The translations under genes were made by a program, and so were the position numbers. A model generated the notes under the pieces. That model had not been told where the DNA came from, searched no databases, and was given only the letters and a program-made list of their open reading frames with translations. From NCBI RefSeq assembly GCF_000372725.1, contig NW_005196021.1, forward strand, positions 306,653-370,652: DNA of 64,000 bases, in the 5' to 3' direction. Source of the stretch: Emiliania huxleyi CCMP1516 (lineage: Eukaryota; Haptophyta; Isochrysidales; Noelaerhabdaceae). Numbering within the stretch: position 1 is the stretch's first letter; each line of letters begins with the position of its first letter. Below are positions 20,768 to 32,000 of the stretch, in pieces.

Positions 20768-21694
20768 ATGCTCGCCGTTGTCGTCGCCGCCGCCGGCTTC
20801 GCCGCCCGCGCTCGAACGCTAACACCAGAATCGTCGCGCTGGCCGCAGCCGCACACGTTGGCACGCCGGCGGCAGCTGCAGGTCGCAATGCTGGAGGAGG
20901 AGGCGGGACCTTCCCTACCGTCCATTCCCACGGTGCTGTACACCGCTCTCGGTGCGACGGCGGTGTACGGGCTGTCGGAGAAGGTGCCACGCCTCCTCTC
21001 CGACGGGCCGAGCGAGGCTCTCGCCCCGCTGGCGCTCGACGTCTTCTTCTTTGGCTTTGCGTGCGTCTCGCTCGCCAAAGGGATGGGCCTGATCGGTAAG
21101 ATCGACTACGCGGCCCTCGACGGCCGAGACGTCGGCTCTCTCGCCAAGGAGGCGGGCGCCTGGGCCGCGGCGGGCGAGGTGCCGACCCAGTCGCCGGACG
21201 GCTTTGAGGTGGCGACGTTTGCGGGAGGCTGCTTCTGGGGCACCGAGCTGCACTTCCAGCGCATCCCGGGCGTCGTCGCGACCTGCGTTGGCTACACGCA
21301 GGGCGGCGTTCCGGCGCCCACCTACGAGCAAGTGTGCTCTGGCACGACGGGCCACACCGAGGCGCTGCAGCTGCTCTTTGACCCGTCCGAGTGCAGCTAC
21401 GAGAGCCTCTGCGCCAAGCTCCTCTCGACGGTCGACCCGACGGCGCGCAACCGCGTCGGCAACGACCGCGGCACGCAGTACCGCCACGGCATCTACTCGC
21501 ACACGCCCGAGCAGGCCGAGGCGGCGAGGCGGGCGCTCGAGCTCGAGCAGGCGAAACAGTCTGCGCCGGTGGTGACGGAGATGCTGCCGGCGCGGGTCTT
21601 CTACCCCGCAGAGAACTACCACCAGCGCTACCTGCAGAAGGGCGGCCAAAACGCGGCGAAGAACGCGCCGGAGAAGGTGCGGTGTTACGGGTGA
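20768..21694 (+). CDS. msrA: peptide methionine sulfoxide reductase A with membrane N-terminus
   Basis: MsrA reduces methionine-S-sulfoxide in proteins. The frame is intronless, about 308 residues from the ATG at 20768 (MLAVVVAAAGFAARA, signal-like); an in-frame ATG at 20711 would add 19 residues. The catalytic domain starts at about residue 148 with ATFAGGCFWGTE; Cys 155 is the nucleophile. GYTQGG, YEQVCSGTTGHTEA, GTQYRHGIYSHT and NYHQRYLQKGGQNAAK follow as in the family. Between the signal and the domain, residues 50-115 include two hydrophobic stretches (TVLYTALGATAVYGL, LALDVFFFGFACVSLA), so the enzyme is probably membrane-anchored, perhaps in the plastid. The resolving cysteine may be in the C-terminal KVRCYG. 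Codon use is like that of its neighbours. Confidence 0.9.
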   Translation: MLAVVVAAAGFAARARTLTPESSRWPQPHTLARRRQLQVAMLEEEAGPSLPSIPTVLYTALGATAVYGLSEKVPRLLSDGPSEALAPLALDVFFFGFACVSLAKGMGLIGKIDYAALDGRDVGSLAKEAGAWAAAGEVPTQSPDGFEVATFAGGCFWGTELHFQRIPGVVATCVGYTQGGVPAPTYEQVCSGTTGHTEALQLLFDPSECSYESLCAKLLSTVDPTARNRVGNDRGTQYRHGIYSHTPEQAEAARRALELEQAKQSAPVVTEMLPARVFYPAENYHQRYLQKGGQNAAKNAPEKVRCYG

Positions 21695-21827
21695 GCGCTC
21701 GCACGTCACGCTGGGCTTGGATGTAAAAAGAAAGAAAACAGACGGCCCAAAGGAGGGAGGGGAGGGATTGCCTTCGCGCGCATTCGATTTTTGTTTCCTT
21801 TTGTCCGCATCCCGGCGGCCGCATCCC

Positions 21828-22793
21828 ATGCTCTTCGCTCGCTCTTTCTCCAGGCGGCCAAGCCTGGCAGGCCACAGCGCCACGATGGCATCCAATACGC
21901 CAAAGCGCGACGTCCCTGCGCCAGAGTGGAAGGCTGACGTGCCTGCTTGGGAGAGGTGTGTGGGTCACACATCGAAACACCATTGCACAAGATTCACATC
22001 CGTGCTCCTGCGATAGGCTCGTATCCCTCGTGACGACGCCCGGCACAGGGCAGGTTCGCCTCTGCTACTTGCTTCGGTCTCACTATGGCCCGCTGATCGG
22101 ATCGCTCCCACGCCGCGCAGGTGCGCCGAGGCCTCAAGCCGGGCGAGCGGCGCAGCTGGAGCGACCCGCAGCTGTGGACCCATGTCGCCAAGAGATAGAT
22201 GGGCAACGCCCAGCTCGCAGCGCCACACCCACAGGCGGACCGGTGGAGTCTCGTCGCCGAGAGATGGCCACCGGACGCATCATTTTGGCGGACGATAGCA
22301 CGGAGGTAGGTAGAGCACGGCGGGCGATAGCACGGAGGCACCTCATCCAGGACAGCAACTGTGATAGGTGGCTTTTGTGCCTGGCATCCTCGTCGCGGCG
22401 ACCCGCGCCGCGCCGCTGCCGGAGCTGGTCGCAATACAGAGCGCCGTGCTCTCGCTCTCGCTGCTCTACCACTGGAACTACGAGCGACCCGGGCTGCTGG
22501 CGCAGGGTGAGGGGCTGAGCGCCAAGCTGCTCTTCCTGTACGGGGCGGCGCAGACGCTGCGCAGCCCCGACGCGGCGCTCCTCGCCGCAAACAGCGGCTG
22601 CTTCGCCCTCACCCTCGGCGCCTTTGTCGTCACCAACTTCGACAAGCGGCTGTACGAGCGGTGGCACCCGTGGGGGCTGCACGTCGTGCCCGGCGTCTGG
22701 TCGACGCTGGTGGCGCTGCACAACGCGCCGCTCCTCCCGGCGGCGCTGGTGCCAAGCGGCCCGCTCCTGAGCGTGCCCGGGATCTCCGCGTGA
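21828..22793 (+). CDS. small multi-pass membrane protein, unknown, at least three exons
   Basis: The last exon (from about 22365) is clearly coding: VAFVPGILVAATRAAP, AIQSAVLSLSLLYHWNYERPG, LLFLYGAAQTLRS, CFALTLGAFVVTNFDKRLYE and RWHPWGLHVVPGVW with ALHNAPLL. That is about four helices with conserved-looking His and Trp residues. Earlier coding segments are MASNTPKRDVPAPEWKADVP (ATG 21885; another in-frame ATG at 21828) and RRGLKPGERRSWSDPQLW (from about 22120). Exact splice sites between them are not unique. From memory the YxRWHPWGLHVxPG motif occurs in uncharacterised membrane proteins of other algae; the function is unknown. Confidence 0.5.
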
Positions 22794-23053
22794 GGGGCGC
22801 GTTTTAGGAAAGCGGCGCGCAGCGCGGTGGCTGGCACTCGCAGCGCTTGGAGCGGTGCGAGGTAGGTGGGTGTGTTACTTCCTCTAGCAAGCTCACAAGA
22901 TGCGAGTTTGGGGACAACGGTGCCACAAGATGCGAACTGAGGCCTCGGACGACTCACGGCACGCTCCCCATATCAGCCGAGAGCCCGAACCCGCTGGAGC
23001 AAACGTGCGAGTCGAGCAAAACTGCCTCAAACACAGCTGGCCGCGTTGTGCAT

Positions 23054-23947
23054 ATGCTCGCACTGCTGTCTGCCGCCTTCTTGCCGGCGCTGCTCCGGAC
23101 TCCAGGTTTGTCAGCAAACCCTCTCCGGAGACATCTCCGCTGCCGGCAGCCCGGCTGTGCCTTCACTGAGGCCGATTACCGGGCGGATCCTGCTGACCTC
23201 AGCGCGGCTGTGCTACCCGAGTTCACGGAGCAGCACGTCTACCTGCACTTTCACGGCCGCGGCGGGCCCGATCGAGAGGACGCCGACCTGCAGGCGCGCA
23301 TCATCGCGCAGGACAAGGCGGCGGGCCTCGACCGCTTTGTGCACGTCTTCGTGTGGAGGCGGTGGCTCGACGCGGCAACGGCGGAGCGCATCTCGTACAC
23401 CGGCCAGGCGCTCGGCCGCAAGCTCGGCCAGGCGCTCGCCCAACGCAAGGGCTTGCGCTCGCTGCACGTGAGCGCGACCTCGGCGGGCGGGTTTGCGGGC
23501 AACGAGTGCATCGCGGCTTACGTTGCAGCAGCGGGCCCGGAGCGTGCGACCACCCGGCTGACACTTTGCGACCCGTTCTGCGCGCGCGCGGACGAGGTGG
23601 GCGCGCCGTGGGACGATGGGCGACGCACGTCGGGAGCGCGCCTCTTTGGGCGCGATGCCGACTTTGCCGAGCACTTTCTCAACTCGGACGACATCGTGCC
23701 GTCGACCAACTTCGCCCTGCCGCTCTGCTACTGCTACGACGTGACGGGCTCCGCGGAGCGCGCCTCCTTCCCACCGCCCAGCTCGGGCAACTTTTTGCAG
23801 GACGTCGGCTTGCGCCTGCTCGGCTACCACAACTGGCCCATCGGCTACGTCGCGCGCCACTACGAAACGCGTCTCGACGCCGGCGGGTCACCCATGCTGC
23901 CGAGCCATAGCGAGCTGCCGCGAGGGACCGTCTTCAAGGTTCCGTGA
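23054..23947 (+). CDS. secreted alpha/beta-hydrolase-like protein
   Basis: An intronless frame of 297 residues. The first 20 residues (MLALLSAAFLPALLRTPGLS) are a signal peptide. YLHFHGRGG (about 63-71) resembles an oxyanion-hole loop, and VSATSAGGFAGNE (about 139-151) resembles a nucleophile elbow with Ser 143. LNSDDIVPSTN could give the acid, and a His in GYHNWP or in the C-terminal SHSELP the base. This order is that of lipase-like alpha/beta-hydrolases, but the elbow is not a perfect G-x-S-x-G, so enzyme activity is inferred. A larger in-frame start at 22847 lacks a signal and is less likely. No introns are seen. Confidence 0.55.
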   Translation: MLALLSAAFLPALLRTPGLSANPLRRHLRCRQPGCAFTEADYRADPADLSAAVLPEFTEQHVYLHFHGRGGPDREDADLQARIIAQDKAAGLDRFVHVFVWRRWLDAATAERISYTGQALGRKLGQALAQRKGLRSLHVSATSAGGFAGNECIAAYVAAAGPERATTRLTLCDPFCARADEVGAPWDDGRRTSGARLFGRDADFAEHFLNSDDIVPSTNFALPLCYCYDVTGSAERASFPPPSSGNFLQDVGLRLLGYHNWPIGYVARHYETRLDAGGSPMLPSHSELPRGTVFKVP

Positions 23948-24359
23948 CAACCGCGGCCTTGCTGACGTGGCACGTGTGTGAGTGAGTTCTTATATCGACA
24001 TGCAATACACAACCATATGTCATGTCACCCAGTCCCAGACACCCCTTGGCCTTACTAGTATACCCACACCCCGCCGCGCACGCGCGCCGTTTCGGGCCGC
24101 TACGGCCGCGCCGCGAGAAAATTGAAGAATCTTATCTTCGGCGACGCGGTCTCGGGCGGCAGACGGCGCCACGAGGGCGCTCCGGAAGGCTGGAGCGCCG
24201 GGGGCCCCAGCCCTCCGGAAACTGGGGCCGCGCCGCTCCGGAAAACGCGGATTTGGGGGGGGAAACGCAGAAAAGCAAGAAGCGCACTCGGCGGGCGTCA
24301 CGGCCGCCTTCGTCTCACCGCCGCAACGCACCAGCCCACACGGACAAACGCCTCGCGAT
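23948..24359. other. intergenic, promoter side of the phosphatase gene
   Basis: 412 bases with a CATATG-containing AT-richer part near 23990-24020 and frames of low quality on both strands. I see no gene. Confidence 0.4.
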
Positions 24360-25508
24360 ATGGTGCTCGTCCTGCTCCTGATCGCAGCCGCATCCCCGCC
24401 CTCCTCCTCCACCGTCTACATCATGCGCCACTGCGCGAGGTCGACGTACCTGCCCGACCTTTACGGCGGCCAGCGGCCCGCGTACCTCGCCAACTACTCC
24501 GACGGCGGCGACCTGCCGGATTGGGGCGTCGCGCCGACGCTGTGCACCGCGCGCGGCCGCCGCATCATCCAGGGGCAAGGCCGCTCGCTGCGCGGCGAGA
24601 TCCTCGGACGGATGGGGCCTGCGCCGGGACGCCTCAAGGTGACCTACGACGCGGGCTCGACCCGCGACAACACCACGGCCGAGGACCTCCTCGCGGGCCT
24701 TGGCCTGCCGAGCATTGCGCGCGTGGGCGACGCCGCCGTCTTTGACCCGCCCTGGTGCCCGCAACTCACCGCCGCCGCAAAGGAGCGGGCGGTGCGCGCG
24801 CGGCTCAAAGCCGTGCCTCCGCCGGCGCGGTATGAGGGGCGGCTGGCGGCGCTGCAGGCGCTGCTCGGGCGCGGGGTCGCGCCGCCCCTGCAGTCCATCC
24901 CGGACGTGGTGGCGGGCGGCGCCGTCGGCTGGCTGGGCGGCTCGTTCGTGGCGAGCTCGTGGATCGAGGCGATGCTGCTGCAGTTTGGCGCCGGCCTTCC
25001 GATGGCGTACGGCCGCGTGGCCCCGCCGCAGCTGTACGAGATGCTCGAGCTGCACGTCTACTACCGCGCCATCGCCGACCGCGGCCTCTCGATCGAGCGG
25101 CGAGGCGAGTCCAACCTGCTCGCGCACGTGCTGAGAGACCTCGCGAGCGGCGCCGGCGGCGCGAGCCCGCAAGGCGGCGGCGCGAGCCTGTACGTCGGCC
25201 ACGACACAAACCTCGACGGCCTGAGCGCCCTGCTCGGCCTCGGCTGGCCGGCGGCGCCGCCCTACCCGGCAAACACCACCGTCCCGGGAGGGATGCTCCG
25301 TCTGACCGCGACGGCGGCGGGAGGTGCCACTGCCGTGTGCGCCAGCTTCCTCTACACCCGCTTCGAAGACGCGTCGGGGGGGATGGCCGAGGTGGACGCG
25401 CTCTTCCCCACCGGCAAGCCGTGCATCTCGCTGGTTCAGCTCACTCAGCTGGCGGCGGCCGTCGTGGACAAGCGCTGTGTTCGCCTACCAGCGCCCTCAG
25501 CGAGTTAG
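24360..25508 (+). CDS. histidine acid phosphatase, secreted
   Basis: Histidine acid phosphatases (clade 2; AppA and glucose-1-phosphatase relatives, some acting as phytases) hydrolyse phosphomonoesters through a phospho-His. The intronless frame encodes 382 residues with a signal peptide (MVLVLLLIAAASPPSS). IMRHCARST at residues 21-29 is the nucleophile motif; the family consensus is RHGxRxP, so the Gly is Cys here and the Pro is not in place. The acid element GHDTNLDGL appears near residue 280 in the expected position. Conserved-looking pieces between them include LCTARGRR and YDAGSTRDNTTAEDLL. The length is normal for the family. It could supply phosphate from organic esters outside the cell. 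Confidence 0.85.
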   Translation: MVLVLLLIAAASPPSSSTVYIMRHCARSTYLPDLYGGQRPAYLANYSDGGDLPDWGVAPTLCTARGRRIIQGQGRSLRGEILGRMGPAPGRLKVTYDAGSTRDNTTAEDLLAGLGLPSIARVGDAAVFDPPWCPQLTAAAKERAVRARLKAVPPPARYEGRLAALQALLGRGVAPPLQSIPDVVAGGAVGWLGGSFVASSWIEAMLLQFGAGLPMAYGRVAPPQLYEMLELHVYYRAIADRGLSIERRGESNLLAHVLRDLASGAGGASPQGGGASLYVGHDTNLDGLSALLGLGWPAAPPYPANTTVPGGMLRLTATAAGGATAVCASFLYTRFEDASGGMAEVDALFPTGKPCISLVQLTQLAAAVVDKRCVRLPAPSAS

Positions 25509-26056
25509 CGACGCGAGTCCATATAGAAAAGAAAACGTACGGCGTCCGCGGTGCCGCTGTGTCCGCCGTGTCCGTCACCGGCTCGCTGTGACCTCTCCCT
25601 CCCCGCCGTTGTGGCGCGGCTGGCGCATTCAATGTCCGCTCGACTCTCACACAAATTGCAAGGTAGCGCTGTGCAGGCCCTTCGCGCTCGGGCGGGTGCC
25701 GGCCCTCCGCGAAGCTGCCCCCAGCAGGCGTTTGACCAAAATCCAAATTTCCCTACTCCAGTTGAGGCTGCCCTCGGACCCGAGAACCTCAGATTTTAGA
25801 TTAGTTAGGACGCTGCGCACCCTCTACCTCTGGCAGAGGCACTCTCCCTCTCGCGATGAGTTTTATTTCGCAGCGCACAGCGCAAGCGCTGGTCCTGGCC
25901 TCTGGACTCTACTTTACCATATCGAGGTTCGCCCTGCCCTTAAAGTATGCGACACCAAATTTACACCATCCTTTGTATCAACAAACCAGTAGCGCCCTGA
26001 GCCCCCTCTGACGCGCGCGTCCGTGGCGTGTGCTGTGCAGCGTGAAGGTCGTCCGC
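25509..26056. other. convergent intergenic region
   Basis: It separates the phosphatase stop from the stop of receptor A. Frames of about 80-220 codons overlap on both strands and lack motifs. No repeat stands out. Confidence 0.4.
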
Positions 26057-29000
26057 TCAGACGATCTGGCGGTCCTGCGTCGCTGACGCTTCCACAACGT
26101 CGTCGCCATTTGTCGGCTCCGCTTGTGTAGAGGGGTCGCGGATCGCTAGAGCGAGGGCGGTGGCGCGGCGCGCGCGCGACTGGGCGGTCTGCTTGGTCGC
26201 GCCGAGCGCCTGTGCGAGGAGGGCGAGCGACACCTGCCGGTGCGGGCCCGAGTGGCAACCGACGGCGAGGTCGTGGTACAGCCCCTCGGCGATCAGGTCG
26301 CGCGGCGTCACCTCGAAAAAGTGCCCAAAGATGCAGCCGCCGCAGGCGGCGTCGTTCTCGTGCGCCATGACGATCGGCAGCCTGGCGCGGCGCGCGGCGC
26401 GCACCTGCTCTGCGAGCGCATCGCCGCTATCGCCGGCCCACGTCGCCCTGTTCAGGTAAAGCAGCATGTGCGTCGCCTCGTCGCCGCCGCCGCTGTCGCT
26501 CGAGCTAGGCAGCGAGGAGAGGCGCGAGGGCGTTGCGTCGGTGATCGAGACGCCGCCCGCCACGGCCGCCGCGACCGCATCGGCGAGATCTCGCGCCCCG
26601 GCGTTCAAAGTCGAGGCCCAGAGAACCACCGGCTTGGGAGGGGCGAGGTCGACGGCTCGGACCTCGCCCGGGATGCACAGGGGCAGCTCGTCCTCGCCCG
26701 CGAACTTTGGCGTCTTCAGCAGCAGCGCCTCGGCGATGACCTTGAGCGAGACGTGCTGGAAGGCCTCGATCCGATGCCACACCGCCATCGGAGAGCCGGC
26801 GTCAAAGATGGCGGCCCGCAGCTCCTCGGGGCACTCGGATCGCAGCTCGGCGAGCGTGCCTCCGCCCTTGTCCGGGTCTGCCTCGTGGACGAGCACGAGC
26901 GGCTTGCCCATCTCCAGCGCGGCGCGGACCTCGCGCAGGCAGTTCGTCGAGCGCAGGTAGCCCCGCGACAGGAAGCAGAGCACGACCTGCGAGCGACGAA
27001 TGCACGCCTCCAGCTCTCCGATGTTCTTGAGGTCGTCGACGTCGAGGAAGATCTCGCAGCCGGGCAGGAACTGCTGCAGCTCGTTCTTGATGACGGCGAC
27101 GGCGTCCTGCAAGGGAGGAAGGCAGGTCAGAGGTACCTTCTCCGCACATGCAAAGCCGTGGCGGGGCAAGGGGGCGGCAAACCTGCCCCGTGCTCCAGAC
27201 GTGGCTAAGGAAGAGGTGCCACTCCTGGCCGTCGGCGAGGGTGATGCCGTCGCGCATCGGCTCGCGCATCGAAGAGGCGAGCCGCATGGTCTTCGCCCTC
27301 GAGGCGCTGACCGCCAATACAACGATGACGGCTAGCGAGATGGCGAGCATGACCGCGGTGAGGACGACGACGAAGGTGGTGGCGCCGCGAGAAGTCGTGT
27401 AGCCAACGAGGGTATAGCACATGTCTTCGTACGCGGTGCTGTCGCACAGCTGCGGCGGTGGGGAGCGGGTTGTGTGAGGTTGCGCGGATGAGGGAGAGAG
27501 AGGGAGGCGAGGAAGCGCCAGCAGGGGCGCGGACCTGGATGACCACTCCCGACGCGAAGCAGCACGTGAGGAGCAGGTTGGCGATGCACGCGAGGCAGAG
27601 GTCGTCGGAGCGCCGGTAGGGTCGGGCGAGCGCTAGGCAGGTGAGAAACATGGCCGAGACGATGGCGGCGACCACGGTGCGCAGCAGCTTGCGGGAGCCG
27701 TAATCCTGGTCGATGAAGAGCACCATCGAGGTGAGGAAGATCTTGCGGACCAGGTCGAGCACCTCCCAGAAGAGGAAGCGGCCAGAGTAGTCCCGCCACA
27801 GGAAGCTCGTTGCGCGAGAGAGCGGCGTTGCGCGCTGCGCAGCCACGGGCTTGCGGACGCGGAGCAGCAGCGCCAAGAAGCCGAGCGGCACGAGGACGGG
27901 CCAGAGGGCGAAGAAGGCCCAAAAGTACGGCGCGAGTCCGCTCGTCTCGTCGTCCCACGTAGGGCCGGCGTCGCACGTGAGCGACGGGTCGGCGAGCAGG
28001 AAGCTGATGCGCTGGCCTGTCGTGTCGTCGTAGCGAAAGGACTCGCACAGCCTCGCGCTGAAGATGGAGCGCGAGACGGAGGGAAGCACCAGGTAGAAGA
28101 TGAAGATCGCCCAGTAAAGGAGGCGGCCGAGCAGCTGGCGGTCGAATGCCTGCTTGTTGTTGAGGACCGCCGCCGCCGCCACAATGGCGAGCGACACGAA
28201 GGCGACAGCGGCGTACGGCCAGGTGCCCGCGACAAGCAGCCGCGTGCTCATGGCTCCGATGCAGCTGCCGGGGATGGCGACGCCAAACAGGTCGAGGCTG
28301 AACAGCTTGAGCACGTCGAGCCAGCGGGTAAAGTGCTCGTCGAGGCGGACGCCGTAGACGAGGCCGAGGATGCTGACGACCTGGTAGAAACTGACGACGA
28401 CCTTGAACTTGGGCTGCAGGCCGACCGCGGACTCGATGCGGGCGGCCCGCCTTCGGAGGCGGCGGGAGAAGGGGAGGCGACGGAGCCCAGCATAGGCGGC
28501 GGCGAGCACAGCGATGACGATGACAAAGCCGACAAAGATGCCGGCGGAGCGAGCCGTCGAGGGGCAGGCGACGCAGCGCCCCTCGGCAGAGCTAAAGTAG
28601 TCCGAGTCCGCGACGCAGACCTCGCAGAGCGGGCCGGTGTGGCCGGCGGCGCAGTATAGGTCGCCATCTCCGTCGGCGAGGCGGCGGGAGGGCTGGCCGG
28701 AGCCACCAGAGCACGTCTCTGAGTCACAGCGGTGGAGCTCCGAGGTGGCGTCGGAGGCGCGCCAGTAGCCGGCGTCCACGCCGAGGGACGCGAGAGTGGT
28801 GCCGGCGTTGCAGTTGGCGTGAAGCGGGCACGACTTGCAATGGTCGGTCGGGTTCTCAAAGACGTCGTCTGGACCGGCGCTCGCGCCCTTCAAATAGAAG
28901 CCCTCCTTGCAGATGGAGCAAGTGACGTCGCCGCTCTTGGAGCTGAGGGGGTGGGGGCAGAGAGTGCACTGCGAGAGGCCCTCGCTCGCCGCGTAGGTGT

Positions 29001-32000
29001 CCGCCTCGCACTCCTCGCAAGCGGTGCCGGAGGCTGCGTAGTGGCCGATAGGGCAGAGCTCGCAAGCGGGCATGTTGGCCGAGGGGGCGATGCTGCCTGG
29101 AGCGCACGCCGTCTGCTGCGTCGAGCCCGTGGTGGCGAAGTGGCCCGGCGAGGCGTCGGTGCACTCGCTCGCGGCGGTGAGGTTGGTCGCAGTCGAGTAG
29201 GAACCCGCCTCGCACGGCAGCGGCGCCGCGGCGCCCACGGCGCAGTAGCTGCCCTGCTCGCACGCGCGGCAGCCCGTAGCGCCCGTATCGCTCTGGTAGG
29301 TCCCGCCCGCGCACTTGTCGCACGCCTCCATCCGCTCGGTCGGCGCGATCGTGCCCGCCGCGCACTGCGTCGGACGCGCGGCGCCGCCCGGACACGACGA
29401 GCCCGCCGGGCAGTCGAAGCAGTCGGGGATGCCGTCGCCGTCCGTGACGTTGGCGTATGTACCCGGCTCGCACGCCGCAGGCAGCTCGAGCGACGCGCCG
29501 ACCGGGCAGAAGCTGCCAAGCCCGCACCGGACGCAGCCGGCAGCACCGATGGCGTTCTGGTAGGATCCCGCCTTGCACGGCTCGCACTCGGCGTTGCGCG
29601 AGCCGGATGCGAATGTGCCGGCGCGGCAAGCCATGGGAGTCGCGCTGCCAGTGGTGCAAGCGTGGCCCGAAGGGCAGTCCTCGCAGCCGCCCGCCGAGTC
29701 AAGATTCGTCTTGCTCGAGTAGCTGCCAGCCTCGCACGGCAGCGCCGCCGCCGCGCCCGGCTCGCAGAAGCTGCCTTGCTTGCACGGCTTGCACTCCGTC
29801 TTGCCGCCCATGTCCTGGTACGTGCCGCCGGCGCAGGGCGTGCACTCGCCCTGCCTGGTCTCGTTCGTGTACGACCCCTTGGCGCACGCCGTCTGCTGCG
29901 TCGAGCCGGTGGTGGCGAAGTGGCCCGGCGAGGCGTCGGTGCACTCGCTCGCGGCGGTCGCGCCCTGGTAGGAGCCCTCGACGCAGAGCTGGCAGACCTC
30001 GTTGCGCGTGCCGCTGGCGAAGCTGCCCTCGCCGCACGCCGTCTGCTCGGTGGCGCCCCGGGCGGCGATGTGGCCCGGAGCGGCGGGCGTGCACTGCGAG
30101 GCGGCCGACAGGTCCGTCTTGTTCGAGTAGGACCCGCCCTCGCACGGCAGCGGCCTCGACGCGCCCAGCTCGCAGTAGCTGCCTTTCTCGCAGTCGCGGC
30201 AGCCAGTTGCGCCCGTGTCGTTCTGGTACGTCCCGCCCTCGCACGGCTCGCACGCGGAGAGGCCGCCCGTGGCGGCGTAGCTGCCCTTGGAACACGCCGT
30301 CTGCTGCGTCGAGCCCGTGGTGGCGATGTGGCCCGGCGAGGCGTCGGTGCACTCGCTCGCGGCGGCGAGGTCGGTGGCGTTCGAGTACGACCCGGCGGGG
30401 CAGGGAAGGGGCACGCTCGTCCCCTCCGGGCAGACGTGGCCAGCATCGCAGGGCAGCGCCTCATAGGTCGCCTCTGTGGGGCACTGGGAGCCTGCGGGGC
30501 AGCGGCCGGCGCAGCTGCTGCTCGACTGCTCCTTTGGGTCGGCCGAGCCGAGGAGGCCGGCGGCGCAGGCAAAGGGGAAGTCCTCATCGACGGGCAGCAG
30601 CGGCAGCTGGTAGAGGTCATCGCCGAGGAGGGAGGGGTCGTCCTCCCAGTTGCAGGGCTGCACGAAAGTCGCGGCCTGGCAGTACCAAGGCGGCTGGTCG
30701 ACTGCTGCGACGGCGAGGGCGCAATCGCCGCGGTGCTCGAGGCAGTCCGCTTGCTTTGGCGAAGGGTTGCCGTAAAAATCGTTGCCGTAAGCGCACGCCT
30801 TCCGGTACACCTCGCAGCGCGCGTTTGGCAGCCAGCGGCCGGCTGGGGCGGGGAGGGTGTAGGAGACCTCGCCAGCTAGAAGGAAGACGGAGCGGCCCTC
30901 TTGGGCCAAGCAGCCGCTGATGAGAGTGCCGTCACTCAGGGCGGTGCTCCCGCCCTCCGAGTAGAGGCCGCCGCCAGACAGGGCAGAGCAGCCGCTGATG
31001 AGTGTGCCGTCGCTAAGGGAGGTGCTCCCGCCCTCCGAGTAGAGGCCACCGCCAGACTCTGTGGCGTTGCAGTTGGAGATGGTTGAGCGGGCCAAGCTGG
31101 CTGAGCCCGAGCGCACGTACACTGCGCCGCCAAACGTGGCATCGCAGCCGGAGATGGTGGAGTCGGTCACGATGAGGTCGCTGTTCCACGTGAGTGTAGC
31201 TCCGCCGACCTGTGCGGTTGCGAGGAGAGAGCGGGGTGAGGCAGCCGTGGCCCTCTCCATCTCTCGCCCCGCTGCCGTGAGGCGCTGCAGGGGTGCGGCT
31301 AGCTCTACGCGGCGCACATTGCCAGCCGAGCAGCTCGACACGGCCGAGCCGATTATCGAGACCGCACCGCTGTTCCAAGCGTAGACGACGCCGCCGCCCT
31401 GCGGTTGCGAGGAGAGAGCGGGGTGAGGCAGCCGTGCGTGGCCCTCTCCATCTCTCGCCCCGCTGCCGTGAGGCGCTGCAGGGGTGCGGCTAGCTCTACG
31501 CGGCGCACCGCGCCAGCCGAGCAGCCGGCGACGGTCGAGCTGATTATCGAGACAGCACCGCTGTCATACGAGTAGACGACGCCGCCGACGCCGTCGCCGT
31601 ACTGCGGTTGCGAGGAGAGAGCGGGGTGAGGCAGCCGTGGCCCTCTTCACCTCTGGCCCCGCTGCCGTGCGGCGCGCTGCAGGGCGGCGGCTAGCTCTAC
31701 GCGGCGCACCCAGTCAGCCCTGCAGTTTGTGATCGTCGAATCGATGATCTCGACGTCGCCTGCGCCGAAAGCGAACACAACGCCACCGTACTCCGCCCTC
31801 CCGTTGACGAGGGTCAGCCCCCGCAGGGTGAGGCTGCAGCCGCCCTCGAGGTAAAAGAGCCTGGTCTCTCGCTTGCCGTCGAGCGTCGCGCCCTCGCCGC
31901 TGCTCGCGACGGTCACTTTGATGTTGGAGCCGCAGCTGATTTGGCTGCTCAGCTTGAACTCTGCACCGGGCGGCAGGTAGATGGAGACGTTGGCAGCAGC

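Noticed and set aside
20541-22046. A 501-codon minus frame overlapping MsrA
   Set aside because: Antisense shadow of a GC-rich gene; Arg/Pro/Ser-rich without motifs, while MsrA on the plus strand is unmistakable.
26160-27208. Long plus-strand frames opposite the TIR exon
   Set aside because: They have no domain and the minus strand encodes a clear TIR module.
28732-30879. A 715-codon frame antisense to receptor A
   Set aside because: Arg/Ala/Gly-rich mirror of the Cys-rich repeat exon; no start context or domain, and the sense frame carries clear repeats.
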